DNA of 64,000 bases from CAVQRB01 sp963715055 (lineage in GTDB: Bacteria; Pseudomonadota; Alphaproteobacteria; Rhodobacterales; Rhodobacteraceae). Made by a program: the position numbers and the translations under genes. Shown piece after piece: positions 52,630-61,960 of this stretch. A model generated the notes under the pieces. That model worked only from the letters and a program-made list of their open reading frames with translations. It ran no database searches and had not been told where the DNA came from. The DNA is taken from the NCBI GenBank assembly GCA_963715055.1, contig CAVQRB010000006.1, positions 62,001-126,000 on the forward strand. The letters are read 5' to 3'. How positions within the stretch are numbered: position 1 is the first letter of the stretch; every line of letters starts with the position of its first letter.

Positions 52630-53922
52630 CTAGCTGGTTGCCTTGGCGAGCGCCTGATCGAGATCGGCGATCAGGTCCTCGACATTCTCGATGCCGATGG
52701 AGATGCGCACAACGCCCGGCCCTGCGCCCGCGGCCTCCTGCTGGGCTTGCGTCAACTGGCGGTGCGTGGTCGAGGCGGAATGGATCACCAGCGAGCGCGT
52801 GTCGCCCAGGTTGGCCACATGGCTGAAGATTTCCAGCGCGTTGACGAATTTCACGCAAGCGTCGTAGCCGCCCTTGATCGCGAAGGTGAAAAGCCCGCCA
52901 GCGCCCTTGGGGCAGATCTTCTTCACCCGGTCGAAATAGGGCGAGGACTTCAGGCCCGCATAGGTCACGTAATCGACCCGCGGATCCTTCTCGAGCCAGG
53001 TCGCGACCTTCTCGGCGTTCTCCACATGGCGCTCCATCCGAAGGCTGAGGGTCTCGGTGCCCATCAGGGTGTAATGCGCCGCCTGCGGGTTCATCGTCAT
53101 GCCGAGGTCGCGCAGACCGATGGCGATTCCGTGGAAGGTGAAGGCCAGCGGACCGAAGGTCTCGTGGAACTTGAGCCCATGATAGGCGGGTTCGGGCTGG
53201 CTCAGGGAGGGGAACTTGTCGTTCGCGGACCAGTCGAACTTGCCTGAATCCACGACACAACCGCCGGTGACGGTCCCGTTGCCGGTGAGGTATTTGGTGG
53301 TGGAGTGCACCACCAGCGTCGCACCATGCTCGATGGGACGGCACAGGAACGGCGTGGCGGAGGTATTGTCCACGATGAGCGGAATGCCCGCGGCATCCGA
53401 GATCTTCGAAATGGCGTCGAGATCGGTGATATAGCCGCCGGGGTTGGCGATGGCCTCGCAGAAGACCGCCCGCGTGTCGTCGTTGATCGCTTTCTTCACA
53501 GCATCGAGATCGTCGAAATCGACGAAGGTGCAGGACCAGCCGAAACGCTTGATCGTATGGGAGAACTGCGTGACCGTTCCGCCATAAAGGCGTGTGGAGG
53601 CGACAATGTTCTTGCCCGGCCCCATCAGCGGGAAGAGCGCCATGATCTGCGCGGCATGACCTGAAGAGCAGCAGACGGCGCCCACGCCACCTTCCAGCGT
53701 CGCGATCCGCTCCTGAAGCACCGCAACCGTGGGGTTTGTCAGACGCGAATAGATGAACCCGACTTCCTGCAGGTTGAAGAGGGCGGCGGCGTGATCGGCA
53801 TCGCGGAAGACATAGGCCGTGGTCTGGTAGATCGGCGTCTGCCGTGCGCCCGTGGCCGGATCGGGGCGGGCGCCTGCGTGGATTTGCAGCGTATCGAAGC
53901 CGTAGCTGGGGCCGTCGGTCAT
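52630..53922 (-). CDS. metY: O-acetylhomoserine (thiol)-lyase
   Basis: A 430-residue PLP enzyme of the Cys/Met metabolism family that makes homocysteine from O-acetylhomoserine and sulfide. The cofactor lysine is expected in VVHSTTKYLTGNGTVTGG. YGFDTLQIHAGARPDPATGA at the N-terminus is typical of MetY rather than MetZ or CGS. Start ATG 53922 is preceded by AGGAGG at 7 bases. Related enzymes (sulfhydrylase versus cystathionine synthase) differ subtly, so specificity is probable, not certain. Confidence 0.9.
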   Translation of the reverse strand: MTDGPSYGFDTLQIHAGARPDPATGARQTPIYQTTAYVFRDADHAAALFNLQEVGFIYSRLTNPTVAVLQERIATLEGGVGAVCCSSGHAAQIMALFPLMGPGKNIVASTRLYGGTVTQFSHTIKRFGWSCTFVDFDDLDAVKKAINDDTRAVFCEAIANPGGYITDLDAISKISDAAGIPLIVDNTSATPFLCRPIEHGATLVVHSTTKYLTGNGTVTGGCVVDSGKFDWSANDKFPSLSQPEPAYHGLKFHETFGPLAFTFHGIAIGLRDLGMTMNPQAAHYTLMGTETLSLRMERHVENAEKVATWLEKDPRVDYVTYAGLKSSPYFDRVKKICPKGAGGLFTFAIKGGYDACVKFVNALEIFSHVANLGDTRSLVIHSASTTHRQLTQAQQEAAGAGPGVVRISIGIENVEDLIADLDQALAKATS

Positions 53923-53999
53923 GGGGTGTCCTCCTGATGGGTTGTTGGCGACATGGTTAGGCGATGGGCCGAGCCGACACAAGTCTTGCCGAAACCGGC

Positions 54000-55007
54000 T
54001 CAGCGCATCCAGAAGCCGGCGGATTTGATCCGGTTTCGGATCGCAGCTTCGCGTCTGGGCAGGTTCTCGCGGTCGAACATCGCGCGCACTTTTGCGCCGC
54101 GCCCCTGGTAGACGGTGCGCTTGATCGGATCGTAACCCTTGAGCACCTTCTTGATCCTGTTCGGTGCCGCCACGGCTTCGAGCACTTCCACCACCGCATC
54201 GCTTTCGCGGGCGTAAAGCAGCGGGAAGAAGCGGTAATGGCAGGAGACAGCGTCGTCGATAAGACCTTCGGGCAGGACGTCGCGCCCGCCGCCGAGCGCA
54301 TGGATCACCAGCGGCAGGGCGATCTGGTCGAGCCAGGGGTCGAAGGACTGCGCACAGAGCGCCTCGGGCGGGTCGTCACGAATTGCGAGCGCGTAGTTTT
54401 CGAAGAGCGCCCCGAAAGTGCGCGGGCATTTGTAAAAGAAGAACCCGGCATTGAAGTAGAGATACCGCCGCCAGTATTCATCGGGTTGCGCCAGATCCAG
54501 AGAGCTTTCGAAATCCAGACCGAAGCGGTCGTAGAGCGATTTCCAGATGCCGGTGTAGCCGGGGCCGTAAAGCTCCGGTCTGGGCCAGGTGCCTTCTCGT
54601 TTCAGCGAGGCACCGGGGCGGTCGAAATCGAAAGGCACGGAAACCAGATCGCCGGTGATCAGCGTGTCCGTGTCGAAAAAGACGAATGGTGCGCCTTCGG
54701 GCAAGGCGCGCAGCATCTCGATCTTGTTGCCATTGGGGTAGCTTGCCCCGAAATGCTTGTTTTCGAACGGCACGATCTCGGCGCCGAGATCGGCCAGAGC
54801 GTCGCGGATGTCCTGGTTGGCGATACGCGGATCCTTCCGCCAGAGGGGCCCGGGCTGCGGCTCGGCGACAAGCAACCGCCCGGTGAAACCGGGGCTCGCA
54901 TGGCGCAGCGAGGCGGCAAAGAGCAGCGCCTCGAACGCGAGTCTGCCGTCTTGTGCCACCACTACGACGTTGAAGTCTGTCTTTGCCGCCGGATCGGGGG
55001 ATGCCAT
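54000..55007 (-). CDS. Putative GT-A-fold glycosyltransferase
   Basis: A 335-residue protein. The segment PFVFFDTDTLITGDLVS carries a DxD motif typical of nucleotide-sugar-dependent GT-A enzymes, and the N-terminal FNVVVVAQDGRLAFEALLFA fits the first Rossmann-like strand. YLYFNAGFFFYKCPRTFG resembles the acceptor region of GT8-like enzymes. The C-terminus is basic. No sugar pathway genes are adjacent. It is divergent from the polyamine amidohydrolase gene. Confidence 0.65.
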   Translation of the reverse strand: MASPDPAAKTDFNVVVVAQDGRLAFEALLFAASLRHASPGFTGRLLVAEPQPGPLWRKDPRIANQDIRDALADLGAEIVPFENKHFGASYPNGNKIEMLRALPEGAPFVFFDTDTLITGDLVSVPFDFDRPGASLKREGTWPRPELYGPGYTGIWKSLYDRFGLDFESSLDLAQPDEYWRRYLYFNAGFFFYKCPRTFGALFENYALAIRDDPPEALCAQSFDPWLDQIALPLVIHALGGGRDVLPEGLIDDAVSCHYRFFPLLYARESDAVVEVLEAVAAPNRIKKVLKGYDPIKRTVYQGRGAKVRAMFDRENLPRREAAIRNRIKSAGFWMR

Positions 55008-55140
55008 GCCTGCGCCTCTTCGGGTCCTTGGCCCGGATCATAGCGCCAAGCGGCCGCCGACTAAAGCCCGTTGAAGGGGCCGGGTGGTTTGCTCTAGGCT
55101 CCGCCGGAACGGCATCCCGCCACAGCGAAGGAACTGGGCC

Positions 55141-56172
55141 TTGAAGACATTCTACAGCGAAGATCACCGCATGCATTTCCCGCAAGCCGAGTTGTCCGGC
55201 GGCGAGTTCGTGACCCCCTATGAGCGGCCCTCCCGCGTCGAATACGTACTGGCGCGCCTCAAGGAGCGGGGGATGAGCGATATCAATGACCCCGGTCCGG
55301 TGGATCTGACGCCCGCCCGGTCGCTGCTCGATCCGGGGTTCCTGGAGTTTCTCGAAACCGCCTGGGACGACTGGAAGGCTGCCGGCATGGCGGGCGAGAT
55401 CATCGCTGCGAACGTGCCCGCGCGCCACATGCATCTCGACCGCATCCCGCGCAACATCGACGGCAAGGTCGGCTACTACTGCCATGCCTCCGAAACGGCG
55501 ATCACCCGCGGCACATGGGCTGCGGCCTGTTCGTCGCTCGCCAGCGCCCAGGCGGCCCAGCGTCACGTCGCGGCTGGCGCCCGGGCAGCCTTCGCGCTCT
55601 GCCGTCCGCCGGGGCATCACGCGACCAAGGATCAGTTCGGCGGCTACTGTTTTCTCAACAACGCGGCCATCGTGGCGCAGATGATGCGCGACGGCGGGGC
55701 CGCAAAGGTCGCCGTCCTCGACATCGATTTCCACCACGGCAATGGCACGCAGGAGATTTTTTACGACCGGGGCGATGTGCTCTTCGCCTCGCTGCACGGC
55801 GCGCCCGAGGACAGCTACCCCTATTTCATCGGCTACGCGGATGAGACCGGACGCGGGCCGGGGGAAGGCGCCAATATCAATTACCCGATGCTGCCGGGCA
55901 CGGGCTATGATCTGTGGGGCCAAGCGCTGGATGATGCCATCGCGAAGATCAGGGCCTGGGGCGCTGATGCACTGGTGGTCTCGCTGGGCGTGGACGCCTA
56001 CAAGGAGGACCCGATCAGCTTCTTCAAGCTAGACAGCCCCGATTTCATGGACGCCGGGCGGCGGATCGGCAAGATGGGTTTGCCGACGGTCTTCTGCATG
56101 GAAGGCGGCTATGCCATCGAAGCGGTGGGGATCAACACGGTCAACGTGCTGGAAGGCTTCGAGGATGCGTGA
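55141..56172 (+). CDS. Acetylpolyamine amidohydrolase (histone-deacetylase family)
   Basis: A 343-residue zinc deacetylase. The His-His dyad is in RPPGHHATKDQFGGYCFLNN; zinc ligands are in LDIDFHHGNGTQEIF and in LGVDAYKEDPISFF, the last being the pattern seen in polyamine deacetylases. The GGY tyrosine is in MEGGYAIEAVG. A TTG start at 55141 (KTFYSEDHRMHFPQAELSGG) matches the family N-terminus and has GAAGGA 9 bases upstream. It overlaps the amidase gene by 8 bases and sits by polyamine transport genes, supporting acetylputrescine/acetylspermidine as substrates. Confidence 0.85.
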   Translation: MKTFYSEDHRMHFPQAELSGGEFVTPYERPSRVEYVLARLKERGMSDINDPGPVDLTPARSLLDPGFLEFLETAWDDWKAAGMAGEIIAANVPARHMHLDRIPRNIDGKVGYYCHASETAITRGTWAAACSSLASAQAAQRHVAAGARAAFALCRPPGHHATKDQFGGYCFLNNAAIVAQMMRDGGAAKVAVLDIDFHHGNGTQEIFYDRGDVLFASLHGAPEDSYPYFIGYADETGRGPGEGANINYPMLPGTGYDLWGQALDDAIAKIRAWGADALVVSLGVDAYKEDPISFFKLDSPDFMDAGRRIGKMGLPTVFCMEGGYAIEAVGINTVNVLEGFEDA

Positions 56173-57037
56173 GGTCAGCTTTGCGGTCACGCAATTCGCG
56201 GCGGCTGACGACGTGGCTGCCAACCTCGACAGGGCCGAGGCGCTGGTGCGGCAGGCGGCAGGGCAGGGTGCGCAGGTGGTCCTGCTGCAGGAGCTTTTCG
56301 CGGCCCCTTATTTCTGCAAGATCGAGGACCCTTCGCATCTCGCGACGGCAGCGGAACGGAATGGCAATCCGATGCTGGCGCGTTTCGGCGATCTGGCGAA
56401 GGAACTGGGTGTCGTCCTGCCGATCTCCTTTTTCGAAAAGGCGGGGCAGGCGCATTTCAATTCACTGGTGATGATGGATGCCGATGGCCGCCATCTGGGC
56501 CTCTACCGCAAGAGCCATATCCCGCAGAACCCCGGCTATGAGGAGAAATACTATTTCTCGCCTGGAGATACGGGCTTCAAGGTCTGGGACACCGCCTTCG
56601 GGCGCTTCGGCGTCGGCATCTGCTGGGACCAGTGGTTTCCCGAGGCGGCCCGCGCGATGGCGCTGCAAGGGGCCGAGGCGCTGCTCTATCCGACGGCCAT
56701 CGGCTCGGAACCGGCGGTTCCGGGTTACGACAGCAGCGCCCATTGGGAAACGGTGATGTGCGGCCATGCAGGGGCCAATATCATGCCGGTGATGGCCTCC
56801 AACCGCATCGGCACAGAGCGACAGCGCGACACCGAAGTGACTTTTTACGGCTCTTCTTTCATTGCGAATGAAACAGGACAGGTTGTGCAACGCGCCAGCC
56901 GTGACGGCGAGGAGGTGCTCACCGCGTCCTTCGATCTCGACGCGGTGGCGGAGTTGCGCCGGTCATGGGGCGTGTTTCGCGACCGTCGCCCCGAACTTTA
57001 CGGAGCCCTTTCAGGGTTGGATGGCGGGGGCCGCTGA
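56165..57037 (+). CDS. aguB: N-carbamoylputrescine amidase
   Basis: A 290-residue nitrilase-superfamily enzyme hydrolysing N-carbamoylputrescine to putrescine, CO2 and ammonia. The Glu-Lys-Cys triad is seen in VLLQELFAAPYFC, LYRKSHIPQNPGYEEKYYF and GVGICWDQWFPEAARAMAL. The CWDQWFPE motif is typical of AguB. It is coupled to the deacetylase gene, and both would feed putrescine. Confidence 0.9.
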   Translation: MREVSFAVTQFAAADDVAANLDRAEALVRQAAGQGAQVVLLQELFAAPYFCKIEDPSHLATAAERNGNPMLARFGDLAKELGVVLPISFFEKAGQAHFNSLVMMDADGRHLGLYRKSHIPQNPGYEEKYYFSPGDTGFKVWDTAFGRFGVGICWDQWFPEAARAMALQGAEALLYPTAIGSEPAVPGYDSSAHWETVMCGHAGANIMPVMASNRIGTERQRDTEVTFYGSSFIANETGQVVQRASRDGEEVLTASFDLDAVAELRRSWGVFRDRRPELYGALSGLDGGGR

Positions 57038-57046
57038 GCCCCCGCC
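57023..57046. terminator. Hairpin at the aguB stop, between convergent genes
   Basis: GGCGGGGGC and GCCCCCGCC form a perfect 9-base stem with a 6-base loop that contains the aguB stop codon. It has no T-tract. It separates aguB from the convergent transporter operon. Confidence 0.45.
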
Positions 57047-57055
57047 ACCCGAATG

Positions 57056-58082
57056 TCATTTCACCAGGTCGGTCCAGATCTGCGTATAGAGATCGGTCAC
57101 TTCCTGCGGACAGGTCGGCAGGAATTTCCCAGCCGCGACGAACTCCGCCGGCACCACGATTTCCGGTGCGGTTTTCATGTCTTCGGGCATGAATGCGTCC
57201 GATCCCGCGATGCCGTTCGCATAGCGCGCGAAGGCGGAAATCATCGCCGCGTTCTCCGGCACCATGATGAAGTCGAGGAACTTGTAGGCCTCATCGACAT
57301 TTGTCGCGTCCGACAGGATACCCACCGAATCCATCCAGAGCGGATAGCCCTCGCGCGGGTAGCCATAGACCACCGTGGGGTTGTTGTTGCGCGCCCGGAA
57401 AGTCGAGCCGTTCCAGTTCACCGAGGCGGCATAGTCACCCGAAGACAGCTTGTCGGTCGTGCCGTAGTCCATGGAGAGCCACTTCGGCTTGGCCGCGGCC
57501 AGCTTGTCGCGCGCCTTCTTCAACACCTCGAGATCGTCGGTGCAGGCCTCGCCGCCCACGTTGAAGATCGCGAGCGCCATGACGTCGTTCATTTCGGGCA
57601 CAACGTTGACCTTGCCTTCAAGTTCGGCCGGCGGATCGAGAAAGATGTCGGAGGTGTTCACGTCGCCCGAGTAGTCGGCCGTGTTCACCGCCACGCCGGT
57701 CGAGCCCCACTGCCATGGGATCGTATGCTTGCGCCCGTCGTCCCAGGAGACATTGACCCACTCCTCCGCGATGTTGCCGATGTTCGACGAGGCGCGAATG
57801 GTCGAGTTCCTGCAAGAGCCCCTTGCCCACGTAGATCGGCACGTAATTGGCCGAAGGCACGACCAGGTCGAAGCCGGAACCGCCCGCCTCGACCTTGGCC
57901 AGCGCCGTGGTGTTGCTGTCGTAATCGGTGATCGTGACCGTGATGCCGGTCTCCGCGGTGAATTTCTCGATCAGTTCGGGGCTGGTGTAGTTGCCCCAGT
58001 TATAGAGGTTCAGCGTGCCTTCGGCAGAGGCTGCAAAGGCCGTGCCCAAGAGGGCCGAGGTCGCAAGCAGGATCTTCTTCAT
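57056..58082 (-). pseudogene. Polyamine ABC transporter substrate-binding protein, frameshifted
   Basis: A PotD/PotF-type periplasmic binding protein in two frames. The first frame has a signal peptide (KKILLATSALLGTAFAASAE) and the mature start GTLNLYNWGNYTSPELIEKF, reading correctly to GLLQELDHS. From about 57794 the homologous sequence (ASSNIGNIAEEWVNVSW) continues in a different frame to the normal C-terminus DLYTQIWTDLVK. One extra base, or two missing, near CATTCGCGCCTCG explains this. The joined product would be ~340 residues, normal length. A sequencing error is possible. Last gene of the potABC operon. Confidence 0.85.
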
Positions 58083-58111
58083 TGGATACTCCGTAGTTGG
58101 TGTTTTGCGGG

Positions 58112-58918
58112 TTAGCCCCGCTTCCTGGTGATGAGAAAAAACGCGGTGAGAATGAGGACCGTCAGCGCCAGCAGCGCCGTGGAAATGGCGTTGACCTCCG
58201 GCGTGAGCGCCCGTCGCAACTGACCCAGCATGTAGGTGGGCAGCGTGTCCTGCCCGGCGGATTTGACGAATTCGGTGATGATCACGTCATCGAGCGAGAT
58301 CACGAAGGCCAGCATTGCGCCCGCGATCACGCCGGGCATCAGGAGCGGCAGGGTAATGTAGCGGAAGGTCTGCCAGGGGGTTGCATAGAGATCTGCGGCG
58401 GCGGTTTCCATGGTGGTGTCCATGCCTTCCAGACGCGCGCGGATCGGCAGATAGGCGAAGGGCACGCAAAAGGCGGAATGCGCGAGGATCAGGTAGCCAA
58501 GCCCGGTGTAGCCGGTCGCGATCTTGATCGAGGAGAAGAAGATCAACAGCGCCACGGCGGTCACGATCTCGGGCACCATCAGGGGCTGGTTGATCATCAC
58601 GTAGATGAAGGTCTGGCCCTTGAAGCGCCCGCGCCGCGTGGTGCCCAAGGCCGCCAGCGTGGCCACGGAGGTGGAGATGATCGCCGCCCAGAAGGCGATG
58701 ATGAAGGAGCGCACCGCGGCCCCCTGTACCGCGTCGTTTTCCCAGGCGATGGCGTACCACCGCAGCGAGAACCCGCCCCAGACGTTCACGGATTCGCCGC
58801 CGTTGAAGGAGTAGATCACCAGCGTCACGATGGGCGCATAAAGCAGCACGAAGGCCACGATCGCCGTCGTCGTGAAACCGGGCAGGGTGGTCACGTCGAA
58901 GGGGCGGTTCCTAGCCAT
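58112..58918 (-). CDS. potC: Polyamine ABC transporter permease PotC-like
   Basis: A 268-residue inner-membrane permease with about six transmembrane helices. The ATPase-contacting EAA loop is in METAAADLYATPWQTFRYIT. Start ATG 58918 overlaps the potB stop by 8 bases; an upstream extension lacks support. It forms the channel with PotB. The intact state of potABC beside the frameshifted binding protein argues that the defect is recent or an artefact. Confidence 0.9.
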   Translation of the reverse strand: MARNRPFDVTTLPGFTTTAIVAFVLLYAPIVTLVIYSFNGGESVNVWGGFSLRWYAIAWENDAVQGAAVRSFIIAFWAAIISTSVATLAALGTTRRGRFKGQTFIYVMINQPLMVPEIVTAVALLIFFSSIKIATGYTGLGYLILAHSAFCVPFAYLPIRARLEGMDTTMETAAADLYATPWQTFRYITLPLLMPGVIAGAMLAFVISLDDVIITEFVKSAGQDTLPTYMLGQLRRALTPEVNAISTALLALTVLILTAFFLITRKRG

Positions 58919-59813
58919 GCGGATCATCCCGTGATGAGACCCGCGTATAGACCAGCAGCGCACAGAGCACGATGATCAGAAGCACCATCGAGAGCGCCGC
59001 CCCCAGCGGCCAGTTCTGGCCCTGACCGAACTGCAGTTCGATGAAATTGCCGATCATCATGTTCTTGCCGCCGCCCAGCACGCGCGGGGTGACATAGGCC
59101 CCGAGGCTGGGCACGAAGACGAGGATGCAGCCCGCGACGATGCCCGGCCGGATGATCGGCAGCACGATGCTGCGCAGGATCTGCCAGCGCGAGGCGTAAA
59201 GGTCATAGCCCGCCTCGATCAGCTTGAAATCGAACCGGTCGATGGCGGCGAAAAGCGGCAGCACCATCAGCGGCAGGTAGACATAGGCCATGCCGATCAG
59301 CACGGCGGTGTCGGTATAAAGGATCTGGATCGGCTCCGAGATCAGCCCGATGTTGATCAGGAAGGTGTTCAAGAGCCCCTGATTGCGGATCACCTCCATG
59401 ATCGCGAAGGTGCGGATCAAGAGGTTCGTCCAGAACGGGATGGTGATCAGGAAAAGCCACATCGCGCGGGCTTTCGGCGGCCTCGTGGCGATGAACCAGG
59501 CGGTTGGCAGGCCAAGCGCGAAGGTGATGAGCGTGGTGGCGAGCGAGAGTTTCACCGAGCGCCAGAAGATCGAGAGGTTCGCGTCCGCGAGGCTCACCGT
59601 CTGGTCGAAGATGTCGCGCTGGAAGAGTACGCGGAACCAGGCCTCGCCCGAGAAGATCCAGCGCACACCGGAATAATCGCCGGGCTCGAGGAAGGAATAG
59701 AACGCCACGATCAGCAGCGGTCCGCTGGCCCCCACCAAGAGCAGCACGAGCGCCGGAAGCGAGAGGAGCCAGCCGTTGGCGGCCTTGCTGCGCTGTCCGG
59801 CGGTCCCGCTCAT
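58911..59813 (-). CDS. potB: Polyamine ABC transporter permease PotB-like
   Basis: A 300-residue permease with six predicted transmembrane helices. The EAA motif is in KLIEAGYDLYASRWQILRSI. The N-terminal extension before the first helix is as in PotB. It overlaps potA by 4 bases and potC by 8 bases. Confidence 0.9.
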   Translation of the reverse strand: MSGTAGQRSKAANGWLLSLPALVLLLVGASGPLLIVAFYSFLEPGDYSGVRWIFSGEAWFRVLFQRDIFDQTVSLADANLSIFWRSVKLSLATTLITFALGLPTAWFIATRPPKARAMWLFLITIPFWTNLLIRTFAIMEVIRNQGLLNTFLINIGLISEPIQILYTDTAVLIGMAYVYLPLMVLPLFAAIDRFDFKLIEAGYDLYASRWQILRSIVLPIIRPGIVAGCILVFVPSLGAYVTPRVLGGGKNMMIGNFIELQFGQGQNWPLGAALSMVLLIIVLCALLVYTRVSSRDDPHG

Positions 59814-60871
59814 GCGTCGAGTACCTGTACCGTGGCGGCGTCGATGCTGACCCCCACCGCCGACCCCTTGTCATAGCCCTTGCCGCCACCCGATTGCAGG
59901 CGCGCCACCAGCGTCGTGCCATCGGAGAGCGCCAGTTGGTAGTGGGTGTCCGTGCCGAAGTAGGTCTTGTCGGCCACGGTCGCGTGGAAGGCGCCGGGCT
60001 GGTCCGCGCCGACGATGCGGATGTGTTCGGGCCGCACTGCGATTGTCGCCTTGCCGGACCGATCCTGCGATGGCAGCGCGATCCTGTCGCCGGAGCCGAG
60101 CCGCGCGCCATCGGCTTCGATCACCGCCTCGAGGAAATTCGTCTCGCCGATGAAGTCCGCGACGAAGCGGTTCACCGGGCGTTCGTAGATGTCATGGGGC
60201 GTGCCCACTTGCAGAAGCTTGCCCTTGGACATCACCCCGATCCGGTCGGACATGGTCAGGGCTTCTTCCTGATCGTGGGTGACGAAGACGAAGGTAATCC
60301 CGGTCTCGGTCTGCAGACGCTTCAATTCGCTCTGCATTTCCTTGCGCAACTTCAGATCGAGAGCCGATAGCGGCTCGTCCAGCAAAAGCACCTCGGGTTG
60401 CGGGGCGAGCGCGCGCGCCAGTGCGACGCGCTGCTGCTGCCCGCCGGACAACTGCTGCGGCAGGCGGGCGGCGAATTGCTCCAGACGCACCAGCGCCAGA
60501 ACCCGTTCGACCGTCGCGTTGACCTCCGATTTGGGTTTGCCGAGCATCTGCAACCCGAAGCCCACGTTCTGCGCCACGGTCAGATGCGGGAAGAGGGCAT
60601 AGGACTGGAACACCGTGTTCACCGGGCGTTCGTTGGGCGGGATGTGGGTGATGTCGCGCCCGGAAAGCAGTATGGTGCCTTCGGTCGGCGTTTCGAAGCC
60701 CGCGATGCAGCGCAGGAGGGTCGTCTTGCCACAGCCCGAGGGGCCAAGCAGCGTGAAGAATTCGCCTTTGTTGATCGCGATGCTGACATCATCGAGCGCG
60801 CGGACAGCGCTTGCCCCGGCACCGTAGGTTTTCACGATATTCTGTGCAGAAACAGCGGTCTGGGTGCTCAC
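59810..60871 (-). CDS. potA: Polyamine ABC transporter ATPase PotA-like
   Basis: A 353-residue ATP-binding subunit. Walker A is LGPSGCGKTTLLRCI, the signature is LSGGQQQRVALARAL, Walker B is LLLDEPLSALD, and the C-terminal TOBE domain (about 280-350) contains IAVRPEHIRIVG. First gene of the operon. Spermidine versus putrescine preference cannot be read from the sequence. Confidence 0.92.
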   Translation of the reverse strand: MSTQTAVSAQNIVKTYGAGASAVRALDDVSIAINKGEFFTLLGPSGCGKTTLLRCIAGFETPTEGTILLSGRDITHIPPNERPVNTVFQSYALFPHLTVAQNVGFGLQMLGKPKSEVNATVERVLALVRLEQFAARLPQQLSGGQQQRVALARALAPQPEVLLLDEPLSALDLKLRKEMQSELKRLQTETGITFVFVTHDQEEALTMSDRIGVMSKGKLLQVGTPHDIYERPVNRFVADFIGETNFLEAVIEADGARLGSGDRIALPSQDRSGKATIAVRPEHIRIVGADQPGAFHATVADKTYFGTDTHYQLALSDGTTLVARLQSGGGKGYDKGSAVGVSIDAATVQVLDA

Positions 60872-61229
60872 AGGGGCGTCCTTCCTTGTTGCGTCAGTCT
60901 GCTATGGGAAGCAACGCTTGGCAAGTGGGTCGCTCGGACCGCGGGTCAGGAAGGGCGCTTGCACGGGTAATTCATCAGGGTGACGTGCAATAATTTCGCT
61001 CATCCACCGGTAATGGCGCGCAATGAGCATGATAATTCCGCTGTGGCGCGCAGCGGACGGACACCGGTTCACGGGATTTTATCTTATGTCTTCAAGGTGC
61101 CACATCCGATAGCATCAAGCCCGCTGCTTGCGGGCACGGCCTGCTTGCGGATGCATCAGCTGCGTGGCACTCAGGTCCGCGAAAGGTCGGGCCTCCAAAG
61201 AGCGATGTCCGGCCCCGGCGGCGCGGCGA
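60872..61229. other. 358-base intergenic region, no supported gene
   Basis: It lies upstream of the minus-strand potA gene and should hold its promoter and leader. The middle (61005-61095) is more AT-rich. A small hairpin is formed by GCCCGC and GCGGGC near 61120-61137. I see no conserved RNA motif and no convincing open frame. Confidence 0.5.
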
Positions 61230-61814
61230 TCATTCGATACGCATGGCTTCGGTTTCAATGAGCAGTTGAATTTCGTCGCCGACCAAACCGTTCCCGATGC
61301 CGTAGGTCATGCCGAAGTCGCTGCGGTTGAGACTGCCACGGATCGAAAGGCCGAGGACGAAACGCTTGTGACCGAAGGGGTAGGGGCCCTGTCCGACAAG
61401 GGACACGTCGAGGCTTACGGGCTGCGTCTGTCCCAGCAGGGTCAGCTCTCCGGTGACCTGTCCGGAAGTTGCATCCGTCGGCGTGCCCTCTTGCGCAGTG
61501 AAGGTGATTGTGGGGAAGGCCTCCACATTCAGGAAGTCGGCGCTGCGCAAGTGACCGTCGCGCGCATCGTGGAAGGTCTCGACGCTGTCGGCGTTGATGG
61601 TCACATTCACGTCGGAGAGTTCCTGCGTCTCGATATCATAGGTGAAGCTGCCCTCGACCTGAGCGAAAAGCCCAAGGGTCGCTGCGTAATTGATGTGCTG
61701 CACGGTGAAAGCCACGGCCGTATGATCGGGATCGAGTTCATATCTTTCCGGGGCAGCAAGCGCAGGCTGGGTAAACGCAACAGAAAGCATTGCAAAGGCA
61801 AGCGGTTTGAACAC
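61230..61814 (-). CDS. YceI-family periplasmic lipid-binding protein
   Basis: A 194-residue secreted protein: signal peptide FKPLAFAMLSVAFTQPALAA, then the YceI lipocalin-like barrel starting ERYELDPDHTAVAFTVQHIN. Late strands include GELTLLGQTQPVSLDVSL and RGSLNRSDFGMTYGIGNGLV. The family binds isoprenoid-type lipids; its role in this organism is unknown. Confidence 0.9.
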   Translation of the reverse strand: MFKPLAFAMLSVAFTQPALAAPERYELDPDHTAVAFTVQHINYAATLGLFAQVEGSFTYDIETQELSDVNVTINADSVETFHDARDGHLRSADFLNVEAFPTITFTAQEGTPTDATSGQVTGELTLLGQTQPVSLDVSLVGQGPYPFGHKRFVLGLSIRGSLNRSDFGMTYGIGNGLVGDEIQLLIETEAMRIE

Positions 61815-61960
61815 GGCCGGTTCCTCCGTTTAAGATCAAGGGTACTGGTTGAGCTAGAGCCCGGTCGCGCCACGACAAGGTGACCGGGCGACGCTTGCCA
61901 TGGCCGCCGCTTTGCGCTTCAAAAAGACGAAAGAGCGCCCGGCAGCGGCATCGGAGACCC

